NCBI GenBank assembly: GCA_963555705.1
Contig: OY743174.1
Span: 61,712,234-61,776,233 of the forward strand
Origin: Ligustrum vulgare
Lineage: Eukaryota; Streptophyta; Magnoliopsida; Lamiales; Oleaceae
Length of the DNA stretch: 64,000 bases
Reading direction: 5' to 3'
The first letter of the stretch is position 1. Every line of letters begins with the position of its first letter. The position numbers and the translations under genes were made by a program. Of the stretch, positions 12,576 to 24,030 are shown in pieces. Under the pieces are notes generated by a model. That model saw nothing but the letters and a program-made list of their open reading frames with translations, did no database searches and was not told the DNA's origin.

Positions 12576-12677
12576 ATGGTCCCTGCTTGTCAAAATCTGT
12601 ACAAGAACTCTTTTACCTACCACACTGCCTTCAAGATAACAAAAAATTTCCATTTGATGATGTAATTAAGTTTCTTG
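12576..12677 (+). other. Candidate orphan exon of an unrecognised gene
   Basis: An acceptor (TTGCCTAATTGCAG) and donor (TTCTTG/GTGAGT) bracket 102 nt. One frame is fully open and reads GPCLSKSVQELFYLPHCLQD then NKKFPFDDVIKFL. The composition is protein-like but I do not recognise the family, and no adjoining exon was found. The rest of 12380-13070 shows nothing I can support. Confidence 0.25.
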
Positions 12678-13074
12678 GTGAGTATTATTTTCCCCTTACA
12701 TTTTAGAATCTATCAGTGAATTTCTCCTTTCGTTAGAAGATTATGCTACAGCTTCCTGTGACATTTAATCTGTGGGTTTTTGTTTTTCGATGCTTGGGGT
12801 AGCAATAAGTGAATGACAGTTGAATGTAAAGTTTACGTTCCCTGTTCAATGTGTTTATATTTGGGCCTTATTGCGTGTTCATTTGATTTGAGCTTCTTCT
12901 TTTGATTTGATTTGATTTTTGGGTTTTTTTTTTTTTGTTTGGTGCTTGGGGGTACTTGAATGGTGGTAAAATATTGTATACAAGGAGGTTTTAGCTGCTG
13001 TAAATTTAGCATAATCGCCACGTTGGCATGATTTTTCTTCTTTTACAATTCATATATCATTTTGTAGATGCAAC

Positions 13075-13260
13075 TAAGAGCTTGTTTGATAACGAAAAAA
13101 ATTTCACCATAATTTTTCAAATTCAACCTCAATCATCCATTATTAGTCAAGCCCACAATTTTTGACTTTTCAAACATTTTTAAACCACGTATCCATCAAA
13201 AAAACCACAAAAAAAAAATCACAAAAATCAAAACTTTTCACATTACCAGACAGGCTCTAT
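13075..13260. mobile_element. MITE-like element, hAT-type ends
   Basis: The left end AGAGCTTGTTTGATAACGAA and the right end, reverse-complemented as AGAGCCTGTCTGGTAATGTG, form an imperfect terminal inverted repeat around an A-rich core of about 185 bp. No clear target duplication was seen. Confidence 0.45.
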
Positions 13261-13403
13261 ATGTTTATATTTTTCTTAAATCTACATTTTCTTGCATAGA
13301 TTAATCCTATTTTTTTTACTGCATGGATATAATATAAGTGCTTGGAATATAAGAAGTCATAATCATCTCAAATGTAAGCACGTCTCCTATTTCATTCCCT
13401 AAT

Positions 13404-13888
13404 CTTCTTTAGTTAAATTAAAATTGTAATCAAATTCTAATTTACTTACCAATGCGTTTAGAAGAACAACAATTGTCCGTTCAAGAAGCACTTAATGTTC
13501 TTCGAAATCACAGGACAAAAATAATATTTTTTTGGGAAACACTGAATAATTCTTTCAAGTTCTATGGCTTACTTTTTTGGGCAGCAATCATTTCAATAAT
13601 AATATGGTTGAATAAAGAGTCGTACCTATGATTCTTAGGGCCCAAAACGAACAGTATATCTTGGAAATATGGGCCTTTATATTAAAATGCCCAGATAAAA
13701 AAAGTTTGGATGGACCTTTTATACTTTAAAAAAAATAAAAAATATGGGCCATTATTTTTTTGAGCCCCAAAGCGCCAGCTTGTTTGCCTTGGCCCAAGTC
13801 CGGCCCACTTGAATTGGAAAATGACGCAATAAAAGATGATAACTAGGATGTGTTGTAAGAAGAAAGTCTTATCGAGCTATCCATTGCT
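13404..13888 (+). repeat. Tandem duplication, copy 1 (carries a 201-bp insertion)
   Basis: The unit starts CTTCTTTAGTTAAATTAAAA and runs through GAAGAACAACAATTGTC, CACTTAATGTTCTTCGAAAT and AGATGATAACTAGGATGTGT. It repeats from 13889, where copy 2 is split by the solo LTR at 13928-15431 and resumes 15432-15677. In copy 1 a short open frame from 13452 encodes a hydrophobic stretch (LLFWAAIISIIIWL), but copy 2 is frameshifted and the frame is not called a gene. Confidence 0.75.
13614..13814. mobile_element. 201-bp insertion present in copy 1 only (6-bp direct repeat TTGAAT)
   Basis: Copy 1 reads TTGAAT-[insert]-TTGAAT-TGGAAAATGA, while copy 2 (near 15602-15620) reads TTGAATTGGAAAATGACA without the insert. 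The insert is rich in GGCCC/GGGCC motifs. No terminal inverted repeat was found and the element type is unknown. Confidence 0.65.
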
Positions 13889-13927
13889 CTTCTTTAGTTA
13901 AATTAAAATTTTAATCAAATTCTAATT

Positions 13928-15431
13928 TGAAAATTTAAAGTTGTCTAATTTTGATTGAAATAACAATTAGATCACAATTAATTAGATTAAACTTTACCGT
14001 TTTCAATACTGTTATTAGTTAGATGAATCAGGCTATCGCAGTTTTGTCAGAACAGTAAAGTATAAAAAGACATATGTGAAGTCTTGTTGTAAATAGAATG
14101 AAACTGACTGTCAGAGATTTATCTGGACAGAAAACGTGAAGTTTTGTTTAACACAGATCCAGATGAATCTTGTTATCCCAGATCCGTCTGGATTATAGAT
14201 TTGAACAGAACAGTTTAAGCAATGCAGAATTATAAAGAGATTTGAACAAATATTTAAGCTTAACGTGGGAAAACCCATGTGCTCGCACCCTGCGGACAAA
14301 AACCAATTACTAATAAGAAAAGATATTACACAGTTCAATCAAAGTTACAGGATAAATTTACGCATAAACTTATCAAATACCCAAGAATTAAATGAATCCC
14401 TCCCTGATTCTTCTATGGCTTGTGATATGAGTTGGCTTCCCACCACTCTTCAGTAGCTTTCCTTGACACTGCAACAGTACTTCAGTAACTTCGAACTCCC
14501 ATTCAATCTTGATCCAAACCTCCCATTTGATCTTTGCCTAAAGGTCTTTTTTCCCTTAGTAATTGATTACTCCTCCCGGAGAACTGTTTCAGTTTGACGT
14601 TTAAACTTTCCTTGACACTGCAACAGTACTTCAGTAACTTCGAACTCCCATTCAATCTTGATCCAAACCTCTTGTTTGATCTTTGCCTAAAGGTCTTTTT
14701 TCCCTTAGTAATTGATTACTCCTCCCGGAGAACTGTTTCAGTTTGACGTTTAAAGTCTTTATTTTGCACGAAAGAATAAGCTTAGATTCTTTAAGATGAT
14801 CGTGCAAAGAGGAGAAGTCGCCAGAGAAGAAAGTCGTTTATGTATTCAGCACAACACTAAATTTTCGGCTTCACTGGCGTGAGAGAAAACATCCAGGTCT
14901 TCTCTCTTTATAGGAATACGAGTTTCTTTTTCACCAAGAAATCTAGATATGCACAATCTCTATTTTATACAATAAGATAATTACAAGTTAAATAGAGATA
15001 AGGTAAGAAATCAAAGATAATTATGAAATAAAGAATCTTTCCATAAATGAATCACTTACCAACCAAGTGATATACACAAACTTGGACACCAAGAAATAAG
15101 ACAAAGATTCTCTCTATCTTGAATTCTTATCATGAATGGTGAGTGATAAGATAGAGTTTTGGCCCAAGTGAAACATTATCACAATTCTCAATACTTATCA
15201 TAAAAGATAAGTGACACAATTTATCTCCAAACATTATCAATTAGCACGAGATAATTATTCCAAGAAATTTAGGAAATAAATATAATTACAAGTTCAAGTA
15301 ATTATCAAGTAATTTAATTAAACTTAATAAATTACTAAAAATACGTGTTTGGTAATAAAATTAAATTTACCAAATTACTAACATGTAGGAAATATAAAAT
15401 GTCAAAAAACATAACTTAAAATAAGTTAACA
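13928..15431 (-). mobile_element. Solo LTR, copia-like (TSD TAATT)
   Basis: On the minus strand it begins TGTTAACTTATTTTAAG and ends AATTTTCA (1504 bp). TAATT flanks it at 13923-13927 and 15432-15436. It interrupts copy 2 of the local tandem duplication, so copy 1 acts as the empty-site control. A minus-strand TATA-like TCCTATAAAGAGAG near 14905-14920, followed by a CT-rich leader, fits an LTR promoter. No internal coding sequence is present. Confidence 0.75.
14457..14754. repeat. 149-bp tandem duplication inside the solo LTR
   Basis: Two adjacent copies (14457-14605 and 14606-14754) start CTTTCCTTGACACTGCAACA and end GTTTGACGTTTAAA. They differ at only a few positions, for example CCTCCCATTTG against CCTCTTGTTTG. 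Confidence 0.95.
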
Positions 15432-15751
15432 TAATTTACTTACCTATGTGTTTGGAAAAACAACAATTGTCTGTTCAAGAAGCACTTAATGTTCTTCGAA
15501 ATCACGAGACAAAGGTAATATTTTTTAGGAAACACAGAATAATCCTTTTATGTTCTATGACTTACTTTTTTGGGCAACAATCATTTTAATAATAATATGG
15601 TTGAATTGGAAAATGACACAATAAAAGATGATAACTAGGATGTGTTGAAAGAAGAAGGTCTTAACGAGATGTCCATTACTGAACAAGACTGGATATCATG
15701 AAGCCAAGGACCTTATTTCTAAAAGAAATAAGAATAACAATTGATTGAATT

Positions 15752-16113
15752 ACTTTCGTGATGGTATGGTACAAATTATTCAAGGCCGTTAATTTGATAT
15801 TAAGAAAATGTGGGTTGATATGATTCACTAGAGGAAGAAATTGGACGTTGATAATATTATAAAGGAATTTTAAGATATTAACGTTCTGCAGACTGCTTTA
15901 TTTGAAATTTTGGATCAATTGTTTGGAAGCTCATAATTCTATCATGCATCTGATTTTCATTTGTTTCATTCTGAATTCTTGTTAGGATTTTGATTTCAAG
16001 GAGAGAGACGAGGTCCTTAAATACTATCCACAAGAGAATCATGGAGTTGATGCAAATCACAATATTGGACAGTTATCTTAAGTAACATGTCCAGGAGTTT
16101 GAGAGGACCTTTG
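15752..16113 (+). pseudogene. Sec14-like (SFH-type) phosphatidylinositol transfer protein fragment
   Basis: Two degenerate exons are visible. The first (about 15752-15872) contains FDI-K-MWVDMIH-RK and IIKEF patches. The second (15986-16113, after a TTGTTAG acceptor) reads DFDFKERDEVLKYYPQ, then HGVD, and after a break VQEFERTF. This order matches the CRAL-TRIO N-terminal and early Sec14 region of plant SFH proteins, which transfer phosphatidylinositol at membranes. Stops lie inside both parts, and the segment linking GVD to VQEFERT is missing. The copia element at 16114 inserted immediately after the last match. Confidence 0.6.
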
Positions 16114-16405
16114 TATAGAGAATATGAAAGATAATGATTTCTTGTATTATTATATGAACAATACATCATAGGATATTTATATACAAAGAGTCCTATAACA
16201 AATTAGGATAATTGAAGATTACAACGACTAGAAGATTACAACAAATGAGGAAACGTATATTATGAGATATATATGAGATCTCCTACTATAACTAAGTTTC
16301 TTGAGGTGCAAGATGCTCGTGAGAAGCTTCCAGAACATGGGCTGCTGCATTGGTTGGGTGTGCCTTGGTTGGTCCATGGATTGTGGTTTCATGATGTGGT
16401 CTATA
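16114..16405 (-). repeat. Copia 3' LTR
   Basis: This is the downstream LTR of the minus-strand element. A purine tract CTTGCGGGGGCA (minus) sits just inside it and is the likely polypurine primer. Confidence 0.85.
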
Positions 16406-16689
16406 TGCCCCCGCAAGATGGAGCTCCCATTGGAGAGACTGATCTTGGACCGTAGACGAGTGTAAGATGTGTTGGATAGAGGTTTGGTAAGAATGTCAGG
16501 AAGTTGATCTTTAGTTGAGATGTAAGAGACATTGTAGGACCCGGTGGATACATGATTACGAACAAAGTGGTAGCTATAGCAACGTGCTTTATATGAGAGT
16601 GGAAAACGGGGTTAACAGACATGTACGTTACATTGAGATGGAAAGTTGGGATCAACGAAGTCAGGGGGTTGACACATATAGACTTCTTA
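16406..16689 (-). pseudogene. Copia RT remnant joined to RNase H C-terminus
   Basis: After the EVYMCQPPDF patch there is a deletion junction. A degenerate HIKHVAI..FV..., QLKINFLTFLP block follows, matching the RNase H end of copia polyproteins in pattern. The adjoining 3' LTR confirms that this is the pol terminus. Confidence 0.6.
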
Positions 16690-16984
16690 TGTAGCGACCA
16701 AGAATTTTTACGCGATTAATAATTATTTTAATAGAAAATCATGTCGCTACTATTTCACCCATTTTTATTAAGTTAACGCCACGACGTATTCGTATAGCCA
16801 AGTCAAGAAATAATCGAGATCGTTCGATTTTAAATTAAAAATTCCGAATTTCTAAAAATATCTCCATTCTCTTGATTTAAAGTATATTAAGTCTAAGTAC
16901 TTAATTCAATGTTATCCCAATATTTATTTGTACAAAAATTACTTTTATTATTTAAATTAAGAAAATATATGCAAGCATGAGAGG

Positions 16985-17475
16985 TTCCATTATATATAAT
17001 AATTATGAGAATCTTAATTTAATAAATATGGAAAAGTATATAAATGGTTGATAGATTCCATTATATGTAATCATGAAGAGCATAATATTTGTATAAATAT
17101 GGAAAAGTATATGAATGAATTATATACTCCATTATATATAATCATGAAGAGCATAATATTTGTATAAATATGGAAAAGTATATGAATGATTGATAAGACT
17201 CCATTATATGTAATCATGAAGAGCATAATATTTGTATAAATATGGAAAAGTATATGAATGAATTATATACTCCATTATATATAATCATGAAGAGCATAAT
17301 ATTTGTATAAATATGGAAAAGTATATGAATGATTGATAAGACTCCATTATATGTAATCATGAAGAGCATAATATTTGTATAAATATGGAAAAGTATATGA
17401 ATGATTTATATACTCCATTATATATAATCATGAAGAGCATATTATTTGTATAAATATGGAAAAGTATATGAATGG
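16985..17475. repeat. ~71-bp tandem array (about 7 copies)
   Basis: Copies begin TCCATTATAT at about 16985, 17057, 17128, 17200, 17271, 17343 and 17413. Each contains AATCATGAAGAGCATAATAT and TATGGAAAAGTATATGAATG. Two variants alternate (GATTGATAAGAC against AATTATATAC), suggesting a dimeric higher-order unit. Confidence 0.9.
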
Positions 17476-17699
17476 TGCTTTACTTTAAGAAAAGGATGTG
17501 TTAAAATTAATAGAATTGAATGATTATGTTTACAATATGCCAACTTTATACATCTATTTAAACCCATCTCTTTTACACACAACTCTACACATATACACTT
17601 ATTTCCAACCTCTTGACAAAATCCACAAGTAAGAGAAATTCAAGGTGGTCAAGAAAGTTTTGGTCCATTTACTACTACACTTCATTTTAATCTTTTAAA

Positions 17700-18610
17700 A
17701 GGTAAGTATATCTTATGTTTTTATGAAAATTAAGTATGTTGTTATGAAATGTAAGTATATCTTATGTTTTTATGAAAAGTAAGTATGTTTTTATGAAAGG
17801 TAAATACACCTTATGTTTTTATGAAAAGTAAGTATGTTTTTATGAAAGGTAAATACACCTTATGTTTTTATGAAAAGTAAGTATGTTTTTATGACAAGTA
17901 AGTATATCTTATGTTTTTATGAAAAGTAAGTATGTTTTTATGATAAGTAAGTATATCTTATGTTTTTATGAAAAGTAAGTATGTTTTTATGAAAGGTAAA
18001 TACACCTTATGTTTTTATGAAAAGTAAGTATGTTTTTATGACAAGTAAGTATATCTTATGTTTTTATGAAAAGTAAGTATGTTTTTATGAAAGGTAAATA
18101 CACCTTATGTTTTTATGAAAAGTAAGTATGTTTTTATGACAAGTAAGTATATCTTATGTTTTTATGAAAAGTAAGTATGTTTTTATGAAAGGTAAATACA
18201 CCTTATGTTTTTATGAAAAGTAAGTATGTTTTTATGACAAGTAAGTATATCTTATGTTTTTATGAAAAGTAAGTATGTTTTTATGAAAGGTAAATACACC
18301 TTATGTTTTTATGAAAAGTAAGTATGTTTTTATGACAAGTAAGTATATCTTATGTTTTTATGAAAAGTAAGTATGTTTTTATGAAAGGTAAATACACCTT
18401 ATGTTTTTATGAAAAGTAAGTATGTTTTTATGACAAGTAAGTATATCTTATGTTTTTATGAAAAGTAAGTATGTTTTTATGAAAGGTAAATACACCTTAT
18501 GTTTTTATGAAAAGTAAGTATGTTTTTATGACAAGTAAGTATACCTTATGTTTTTATGAAAAGTAAGTATGTTTTTATGACAAGTAAGTATATCTTATGT
18601 TTTTATGAAA
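17700..18610. repeat. 98-bp higher-order minisatellite
   Basis: Each 98-bp unit is built of 28+21+28+21 bp subunits. These alternate AAGTATATCTTATG and AAATACACCTTATG with TTTTTATGAAAAG and TTTTTATGACAAG. About seven near-perfect units are followed by a shorter variant. Confidence 0.9.
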
Positions 18611-19123
18611 ATGTTTGGATCATTGCTATGAAATCAATCTCACAAGATTGTTATGGGTTCCATATGATATGTTTATGATTATGCTAAGGGGACCGGAGTT
18701 TAGTAGCGCTACACATAAGAATTCTTGCCATTTAAGTTCGGTAAAATTCTTGTGTCTCCCTATGTTTATGAATATTTCAATCCTATCCTATGTTATGATG
18801 AAAATGATCCATATGCATTCAAAAGAAAATTTATGCTTGGTATACTTACTGGGATTTTATAAATCTCACTCCACGATATTTACCATTTTCAGATAATTGA
18901 AGGTTCGAGGCGGTCAACATGGAAGTGGCAAAAGTGGTTAAGATTGATGAGATAATTATGTTGAACTTTATGTAAGAAAATTATGTTCTATTTTTATTCA
19001 CAGATAAAATTATGGGATTCTAATTATTCTTTTGAATAATTTTACATTACTATTTAAGTCTCGATAATATGATATGAGTCACTTTTTGTGGCACTCGAAT
19101 GGTCGAGAATTCGGGTCGTCACA

Positions 19124-19626
19124 TCTTATGTCAATGTGCCATGGAGAAATGCATTATTGACGTCAAGTTGTCTAATTGGCCAACTATGAAAGAGAGCATT
19201 AGTGAGTATGATCCAAATGGTGGTGGGTTTGATTACAGGACTGAAGGTGTTGTGAAAATCAATGTCAGGGCGTTGGTGAAAACCTTTAGCGACAAGGCGA
19301 GCCTTATACTTGGAGATGGTTCCATTAGGATTCCGCTTGATGAGAAATACCCATTTGCAACCAACAACATTTAGAGAGGGAGAGGAGGAAACAAGTGGCC
19401 AAGTGTTGTTACAGAAGAGAGCATTGAGCTCTTCAACCATGGCATTATGCCACTCAGGGGTTCGTAGGGCTTGAGAGGCGTAGGTGGGCTCAAGAGAAGG
19501 AGGAAGTGGGTGTTTGGTGGTGGAGAGATATAATTTGGGTTTGAAGATTTTATTCTGGCTACGGGTTGTCATAGGGTGAGACCAAAGTGATGAGAAGAGG
19601 AGGAGAGGGGGACGGACTAGGTTCAT
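19124..19626 (-). pseudogene. Copia reverse transcriptase, N-terminal half
   Basis: It contains WHNAMVEELNAL, NNTW, GCKWVFLIKRNPNGTI, KARLVAKGFHQ and LDVNNAFLHGTL, the conserved first RT motifs. The frame stops at the nested solo LTR. Across that insertion the frame resumes at 16689 with EVYMCQPPDFVDP and then jumps to RNase H, so the YVDD catalytic region is missing. Confidence 0.85.
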
Positions 19627-19671
19627 CTGTGGGACCAGGGCTAGGGCAGGTCGAGGGGTGGTCGAATTTTC

Positions 19672-20860
19672 CTAGGTGGATGACGGGTATAGGGAGATAA
19701 GAGGCACAGTGGCCAGGGGACCGGTGTCAACAGATGGAGAAGGAGATGAGTTAGGGAAATTGGATTGATAGGGAAAAATGCGCTCGAAGAACTTGACATG
19801 GTGCGAGGTAAAGATTTTTGATGTCTTAGGATCTAGACAGAAGTAAGCGTGATGAGTGGAGGCATAACCTATAAAGACACAAGGTGTGGACTTTGATTTG
19901 AACTTATTGCGAGTATAGGGTTTTAGCCAAGGGTAGCATAGACAACCAAACATTCGAAGCCTAGTATAAGATGGTGTTGAGTTAAGGAGACACTCATAGG
20001 GTGATTTTAAATGTAGAATAGGAGTGGGGAGACGATTGATTAAATAAACCGTAATTTGAAAGGCATATGGCCAATAAGATTGCGGAACTCCGGATTGGTG
20101 CAGGAGATTGAGACCAGTTTTGACAATGTGGCGATGGCGTTGTTCAGAGACACCATTAAGTTCGGGAGAGTGAGGTGGAGTCTTAAGATGTGTAATTCTA
20201 AAGGTCTAAAGAGTAGAATGTAGTGCTGTGAACTCACCCCCACCATCTGAGTAGAGGATCTGAATTTTTTTGTTTGTTAGTGTCTCAACTTTATTTTTGA
20301 ATTTGGGGAAAATAGCGTGAACATTGGATTTAAGGCGTAGAGGGTAGAACCACATAAATTTAGAGAAATGATCAACAAAAATAATATAATATTTAAAGCC
20401 TTCTTGTGAAATTATAGGACTCGGACCCTAGACATCCGTGTAAATAACATCAAGTAGTCTTTTACTAACTAGACTAGAATTACCAAATGGTAGCTTATGA
20501 CTTTTAATGTACTGACGTGACTCACAATGAAAAGCAGAAGAGATACTAAAAGACTCTGAAAGAACACCTGAATTGAGTAGATGTTGAATTATTTTTTATG
20601 CGGGATAACCAAGTCTGCTGTGTCAGGTGGCAGTAGAGGAGATAGATGAGTGGTAGATAGTTCGAGTTGGTGGATGGGAGGTAGGCCATTCATAAATGCT
20701 ATTGTGATTCCAACCTCAAACGAGTGGTGCCCTCATGCGAATATCCTTGACAAAAAGAAGGAAAGAATTCAATGGATGTTTGTTGAGAATTAGTGAACTT
20801 GGAGATAGGCAAGATATTTCATTTTAAATACGGGACACATAGTATATTATGAAGAGAAAA
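19672..20860 (-). pseudogene. Copia integrase relic
   Basis: The 3' part reads MFGCLCYPWLKPYTRNKFKS, then CVFIGYASTHHAYFCLDPKT, the conserved C-terminal integrase block of copia elements. Upstream segments near 20040-20246 and 20600 are frame-shifted remnants of the catalytic core. Confidence 0.7.
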
Positions 20861-20868
20861 GGGGGGGG

Positions 20869-21054
20869 TTAGAGTGGGGTACCTTTGTGAGAGATAGAAT
20901 GTTGAGATCCATCACCTAAGAGAATGTCATCTGAGCCTTCATATTGCTGAATGAGGGAGAGATTAGACATATCGAAAGTGATGTGGTGAGAGGCACCAGA
21001 ATCCATTATCCAGTTATTGGGGGGTGATAGACGAGGCATGATTGACCAATCCAC
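20869..21054 (-). pseudogene. Copia aspartic protease fragment
   Basis: NNWIMDSGASHHITFDMSNL contains the copia protease active site D-S-G-A and the usual HHIT context, followed by LLGDGS. It lies between gag and integrase as expected. Confidence 0.8.
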
Positions 21055-21063
21055 GTTGAGGCT

Positions 21064-22025
21064 TCAAATGTGGGAATAGATCCCAGGAGTCTTGGACAGA
21101 GTGACCACAACGCTTACAATAACGACAATAGAATGGGTTGCTGTTGTTGGACAATGAGGACGAGAAGCGGGGTTGTGAAGTGGGCATGGGCAGCAGTCCT
21201 GGTGAGGTAGAGGAACCAGCGTTAGGTTGATGGCTGGAGAGTGGAGGCTACCTTGAACGCCTGTTGTGATGATGGGGAGTGTTAGACTGAGAAGGGTTAT
21301 TTGGCGGACGAAGTTGTGTAGCATGAACCTCGACGGGAGAGGAAAGGGATCCGATGTTAATGATACGAAGATTCTCTGATCAACCAACTTGTCAAATAGC
21401 TCTTCAAAAGGGATCGTGTTATCTCTTGTGCAAAGAGCAACAATAATATCTCTGTATGCGGGGCCTAGACCACGGGTACAATAGATAAGAAGGTCATCAT
21501 CAGAGGGAGGAGCACCAAGAGAAGTAAGTTCATTAGCCAGTGTCTTGATTCGAAGGAGAAAATCTTGGATGGTCTGAGTTCCACATTGAATTTGAAAAAG
21601 TTTATCCTTCAGGTGAATGATGTGCGATTTAGAATGTTTGGCAGAGTATTGATGTAGTTTTGTGCAAGCAGAGGCACTGGTAGTAGAGGAGGAAACTAAA
21701 GGAATAATTTGTTCAGAAAGTGAGCTAGAATGGAATGAAGGATGAGTTGGTCTTGTCATTTCCAAATGAGAGCAGCCGAATTTGGTGAAGTGATGCCGAC
21801 CGTGGTGACTGTAGTAGGGGGAGAGATGAATGTTCCATCGACATAACCAAATAAGTCAAGACCTTGAAGTAGGGAAGTAAATTGCGCTTTCCAAGAGAAG
21901 TAGTTGGATGACATAAGTTTGAGGGTAATTTGAGTGACAGTATTGATTTGAATGACACTGGTAGGGGTAGGTGGAGGTGGTGGATTAACGACAGCCTCTT
22001 GGGGAAGGATGGTTTCATCAGCCAT
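21064..22025 (-). pseudogene. Copia gag relic
   Basis: The start reads MADETILPQ, a proline run, then LMSSNYFSWKAQFTSLLQG and LFGYVDG, the N-terminal gag pattern of Ale/Retrofit-type copia. The later part (SEQIIPLVSSSTTSASA, IQDFLLRIKTLANEL) continues gag in a shifted frame after a stop near 21756. The structural nucleocapsid function is lost. Confidence 0.75.
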
Positions 22026-22151
22026 GCTTGACTCAAGGAAGAAGAAAAGAAAACGAGTATAAGAGATGGGAGCGGCTCAGAAACTTTGAATGATGTAGAC
22101 GAGGGTTTTAGGATCGAGAGTCTCATTGGAGAGTTTTATGCTCTGATACCA

Positions 22152-22431
22152 TATAGAGAATATGAAAGATAATGATTCTTGTATTATTATATGAGCAATA
22201 CATCATAAGGTATTTATGTACAAAGAGTCCTATAAAAACTAGGATAATTGAAGATTACAACGACTAGAAGATTACAACAAATGAGGAAAAATATATTATG
22301 AGATATCCTACTATGACTAAGTTGTTTGAGGTGCAAGATGCTCATGAGAAGCTTCCAGAACATGGGTTGCTGCATTGGTTGGGTGTGCCTCGGTTGGGCC
22401 GTGGATTATGGTTTCATCATGTGGTCTAATA
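22152..22431 (-). repeat. Copia 5' LTR
   Basis: This is the upstream LTR of the minus-strand element. It aligns base for base with 16114-16405 apart from scattered substitutions and a small indel near 22320. Confidence 0.85.
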
Positions 22432-22496
22432 CTTTGTTGGTAGAGGAAATTACGTGGGCTACATCAATTTTGAAAAAAATGTTAATAATACATTTC

Positions 22497-22638
22497 TGTT
22501 ATAAATAATATAAAATATGTGAATGACCAATTACCATTATATTCCTGTAAATTTTACATTATTACGATTGTGTCATTGTCCACTCCTATAAATATGAGTC
22601 TTATTATCATTTATTCACCATGCTCTTAAAAAGAATAA

Positions 22639-22669
<31 letters not shown>

Positions 22670-22698
22670 ATTATTATTATTATGGTAGTTTTACAACA
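22497..22698 (+). repeat. Element A 5' LTR
   Basis: This 202-bp LTR holds TATAAATATGAG and a long CT microsatellite (about 22638-22668), which accounts for much of the difference from its partner. Confidence 0.88.
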
Positions 22699-23699
22699 CG
22701 TTATCAGCATGAGTTTCTAGTCAATTGAATAATACGACGGGAGTATGCTCTACAGTTGCATCTAAATGATGAGCCTCTATATCAGAAACCTGATTATTAT
22801 TAATCAATGTTTTCCTTTCCCAAATCAAACACTTTTAGCTTTAGAAAATAACCCATTTATTGTAGATCTCAAAACTTCAAGAAAAATGGAAACTTTACAT
22901 CTTTGTATAATTCAAAAGTTCCATACGAGGAAAGAAAAACAAGGTCTCGATGTCGTGCAAAAAGGAAAATTGGAAAAATCCGAAACTTTCAAAATCGATC
23001 TACGCAAAACCGTATATCCAATCGACGATTGGAGACCAGATCCATGACCACGGCGACAGGACGATCCTCCGGCACCTGCGCTTGTCGACGTAGGCAGAAC
23101 GGCGCGGCGTCGCGTGACACCCACGCGCGGACATCAACTAGGCGCGTGGGAGCGCGTGCAACTTTTTCCGATGACGATGTCAAAAGGCAGTTTGTTCATA
23201 TCGACGTTTTTTATTTTTCAACGGTCTTACTTTTCTATTTGGTGCAGTTTTGGACATTTTCCGGTAGTCGAACGTGGCGGCTTCGTAAAAACTGTTTTTG
23301 AAGCAATTCCGGCGAGATTTTGAACTTCAGACCAAAAGTAAGTTCGTTCTAAATAAAATTTCAAACCTATTAACGGTTTCGATTTATTCATATGATCAAT
23401 ATATTAAAATATGGACGATTTTTCCCTTGATGATACGTTAAAATATATTAATCGTGATTTAACGAATTTGATTAATCATGATTACTGATATGATAATAAG
23501 TGCTAATAGAATATATATTTTCAATCATTTAACATTATTATGTGATCAATATGATAAATTAAAAGATTTAAAACAAGGTACAAGTAATATAATAGTTGTC
23601 ATGTCGTGATGTATTAAGTATAACTCATTATTGTAATGGGCTGGGCTATTATGAATACCTTAACTGGATTTGAAGATATGACTTGCTCATTTATGAAAT

Positions 23700-24030
23700 G
23701 TAATTATTTTATTATATTATTACCACCTATATGGTTGGTTTTATCAGCTTTAAATATACATATCACGTTACCACCTATATGATTGGTTCTACAAGTTTCA
23801 AGTATATAACGTTACCGCCTATATGGTTGGTTCTACCAATTTTAAGCATATTATGTTACCACCTATATGGTTGGTTCTACTGGCTTTAAATATTTCTACT
23901 CATATAAATTTAATATATTGTTGTTATTTGATATATCAACAAATGGTACCAGAAGTTACCATAACCAAAAGATTGTTATATTTTAATGAAAATATTTTAT
24001 CAAACGGTACCAGAAGTTACCAATAGCTGT
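23700..24030. repeat. Tandem ~55-bp 'CACCTATATGGTTGG' repeats
   Basis: About four copies of ACCACCTATATGGTTGGTT with spacer are followed by ACCAGAAGTTACCA repeats. The same arrangement stands in element B at 52200-52660, so the arrays belong to the element family. Confidence 0.8.

Larger units (their letters stand above)
16690..19123 (+). mobile_element. Solo LTR, chromovirus-type (Del/Tekay-like), TSD TCTTA
   Basis: The 2434-bp unit begins TGTAGCGACC and ends GGGTCGTCACA. It is flanked by TCTTA at 16685-16689 and 19124-19128, and it is inserted in the copia RT gene. A TATTTAAA box near 17560 and a leader with a GGTAAGTATATC donor near 17700 support plus orientation. Two tandem arrays fill much of its middle and downstream part. 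The small frame at 18615-18896 has no recognisable domain. Confidence 0.88.
16114..22431 (-). mobile_element. Defective Ty1/copia element (Ale/Retrofit-like), TSD CTTTG
   Basis: Near-identical ends of about 290 bp at 16114-16405 and 22152-22431 are LTRs. The initiator-tRNA-Met primer site TGGTATCAGAGC lies next to the 5' LTR (minus, 22140-22151). CTTTG flanks the whole at 16109-16113 and 22432-22436. On the minus strand the order is gag, protease, integrase, RT, RNase H, as in copia. Frames are broken throughout, most of RT and RNase H is deleted, and a solo LTR is nested at 16690-19123. The LTR edges read TATA rather than TG..CA. Confidence 0.9.

Noticed and set aside
17700..18610. Regular array that could be mistaken for a CRISPR
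   Set aside because: The spacers are themselves repeats and the host is a plant. It is a minisatellite inside an LTR.
18615..18896. 93-residue frame downstream of the minisatellite
   Set aside because: It lies inside the solo LTR and has no recognisable domain. Cys/Met-rich composition follows the AT-rich DNA.
22140..22151. TGGTATCAGAGC as part of a tRNA gene
   Set aside because: Only the 12-base primer-site complement is present, next to an LTR. No cloverleaf can be formed. The same holds at 50752-50764.
22903..23301. Arg-rich frame in the leader of element A
   Set aside because: It is not conserved in the matching part of element B and is driven by local GC content.
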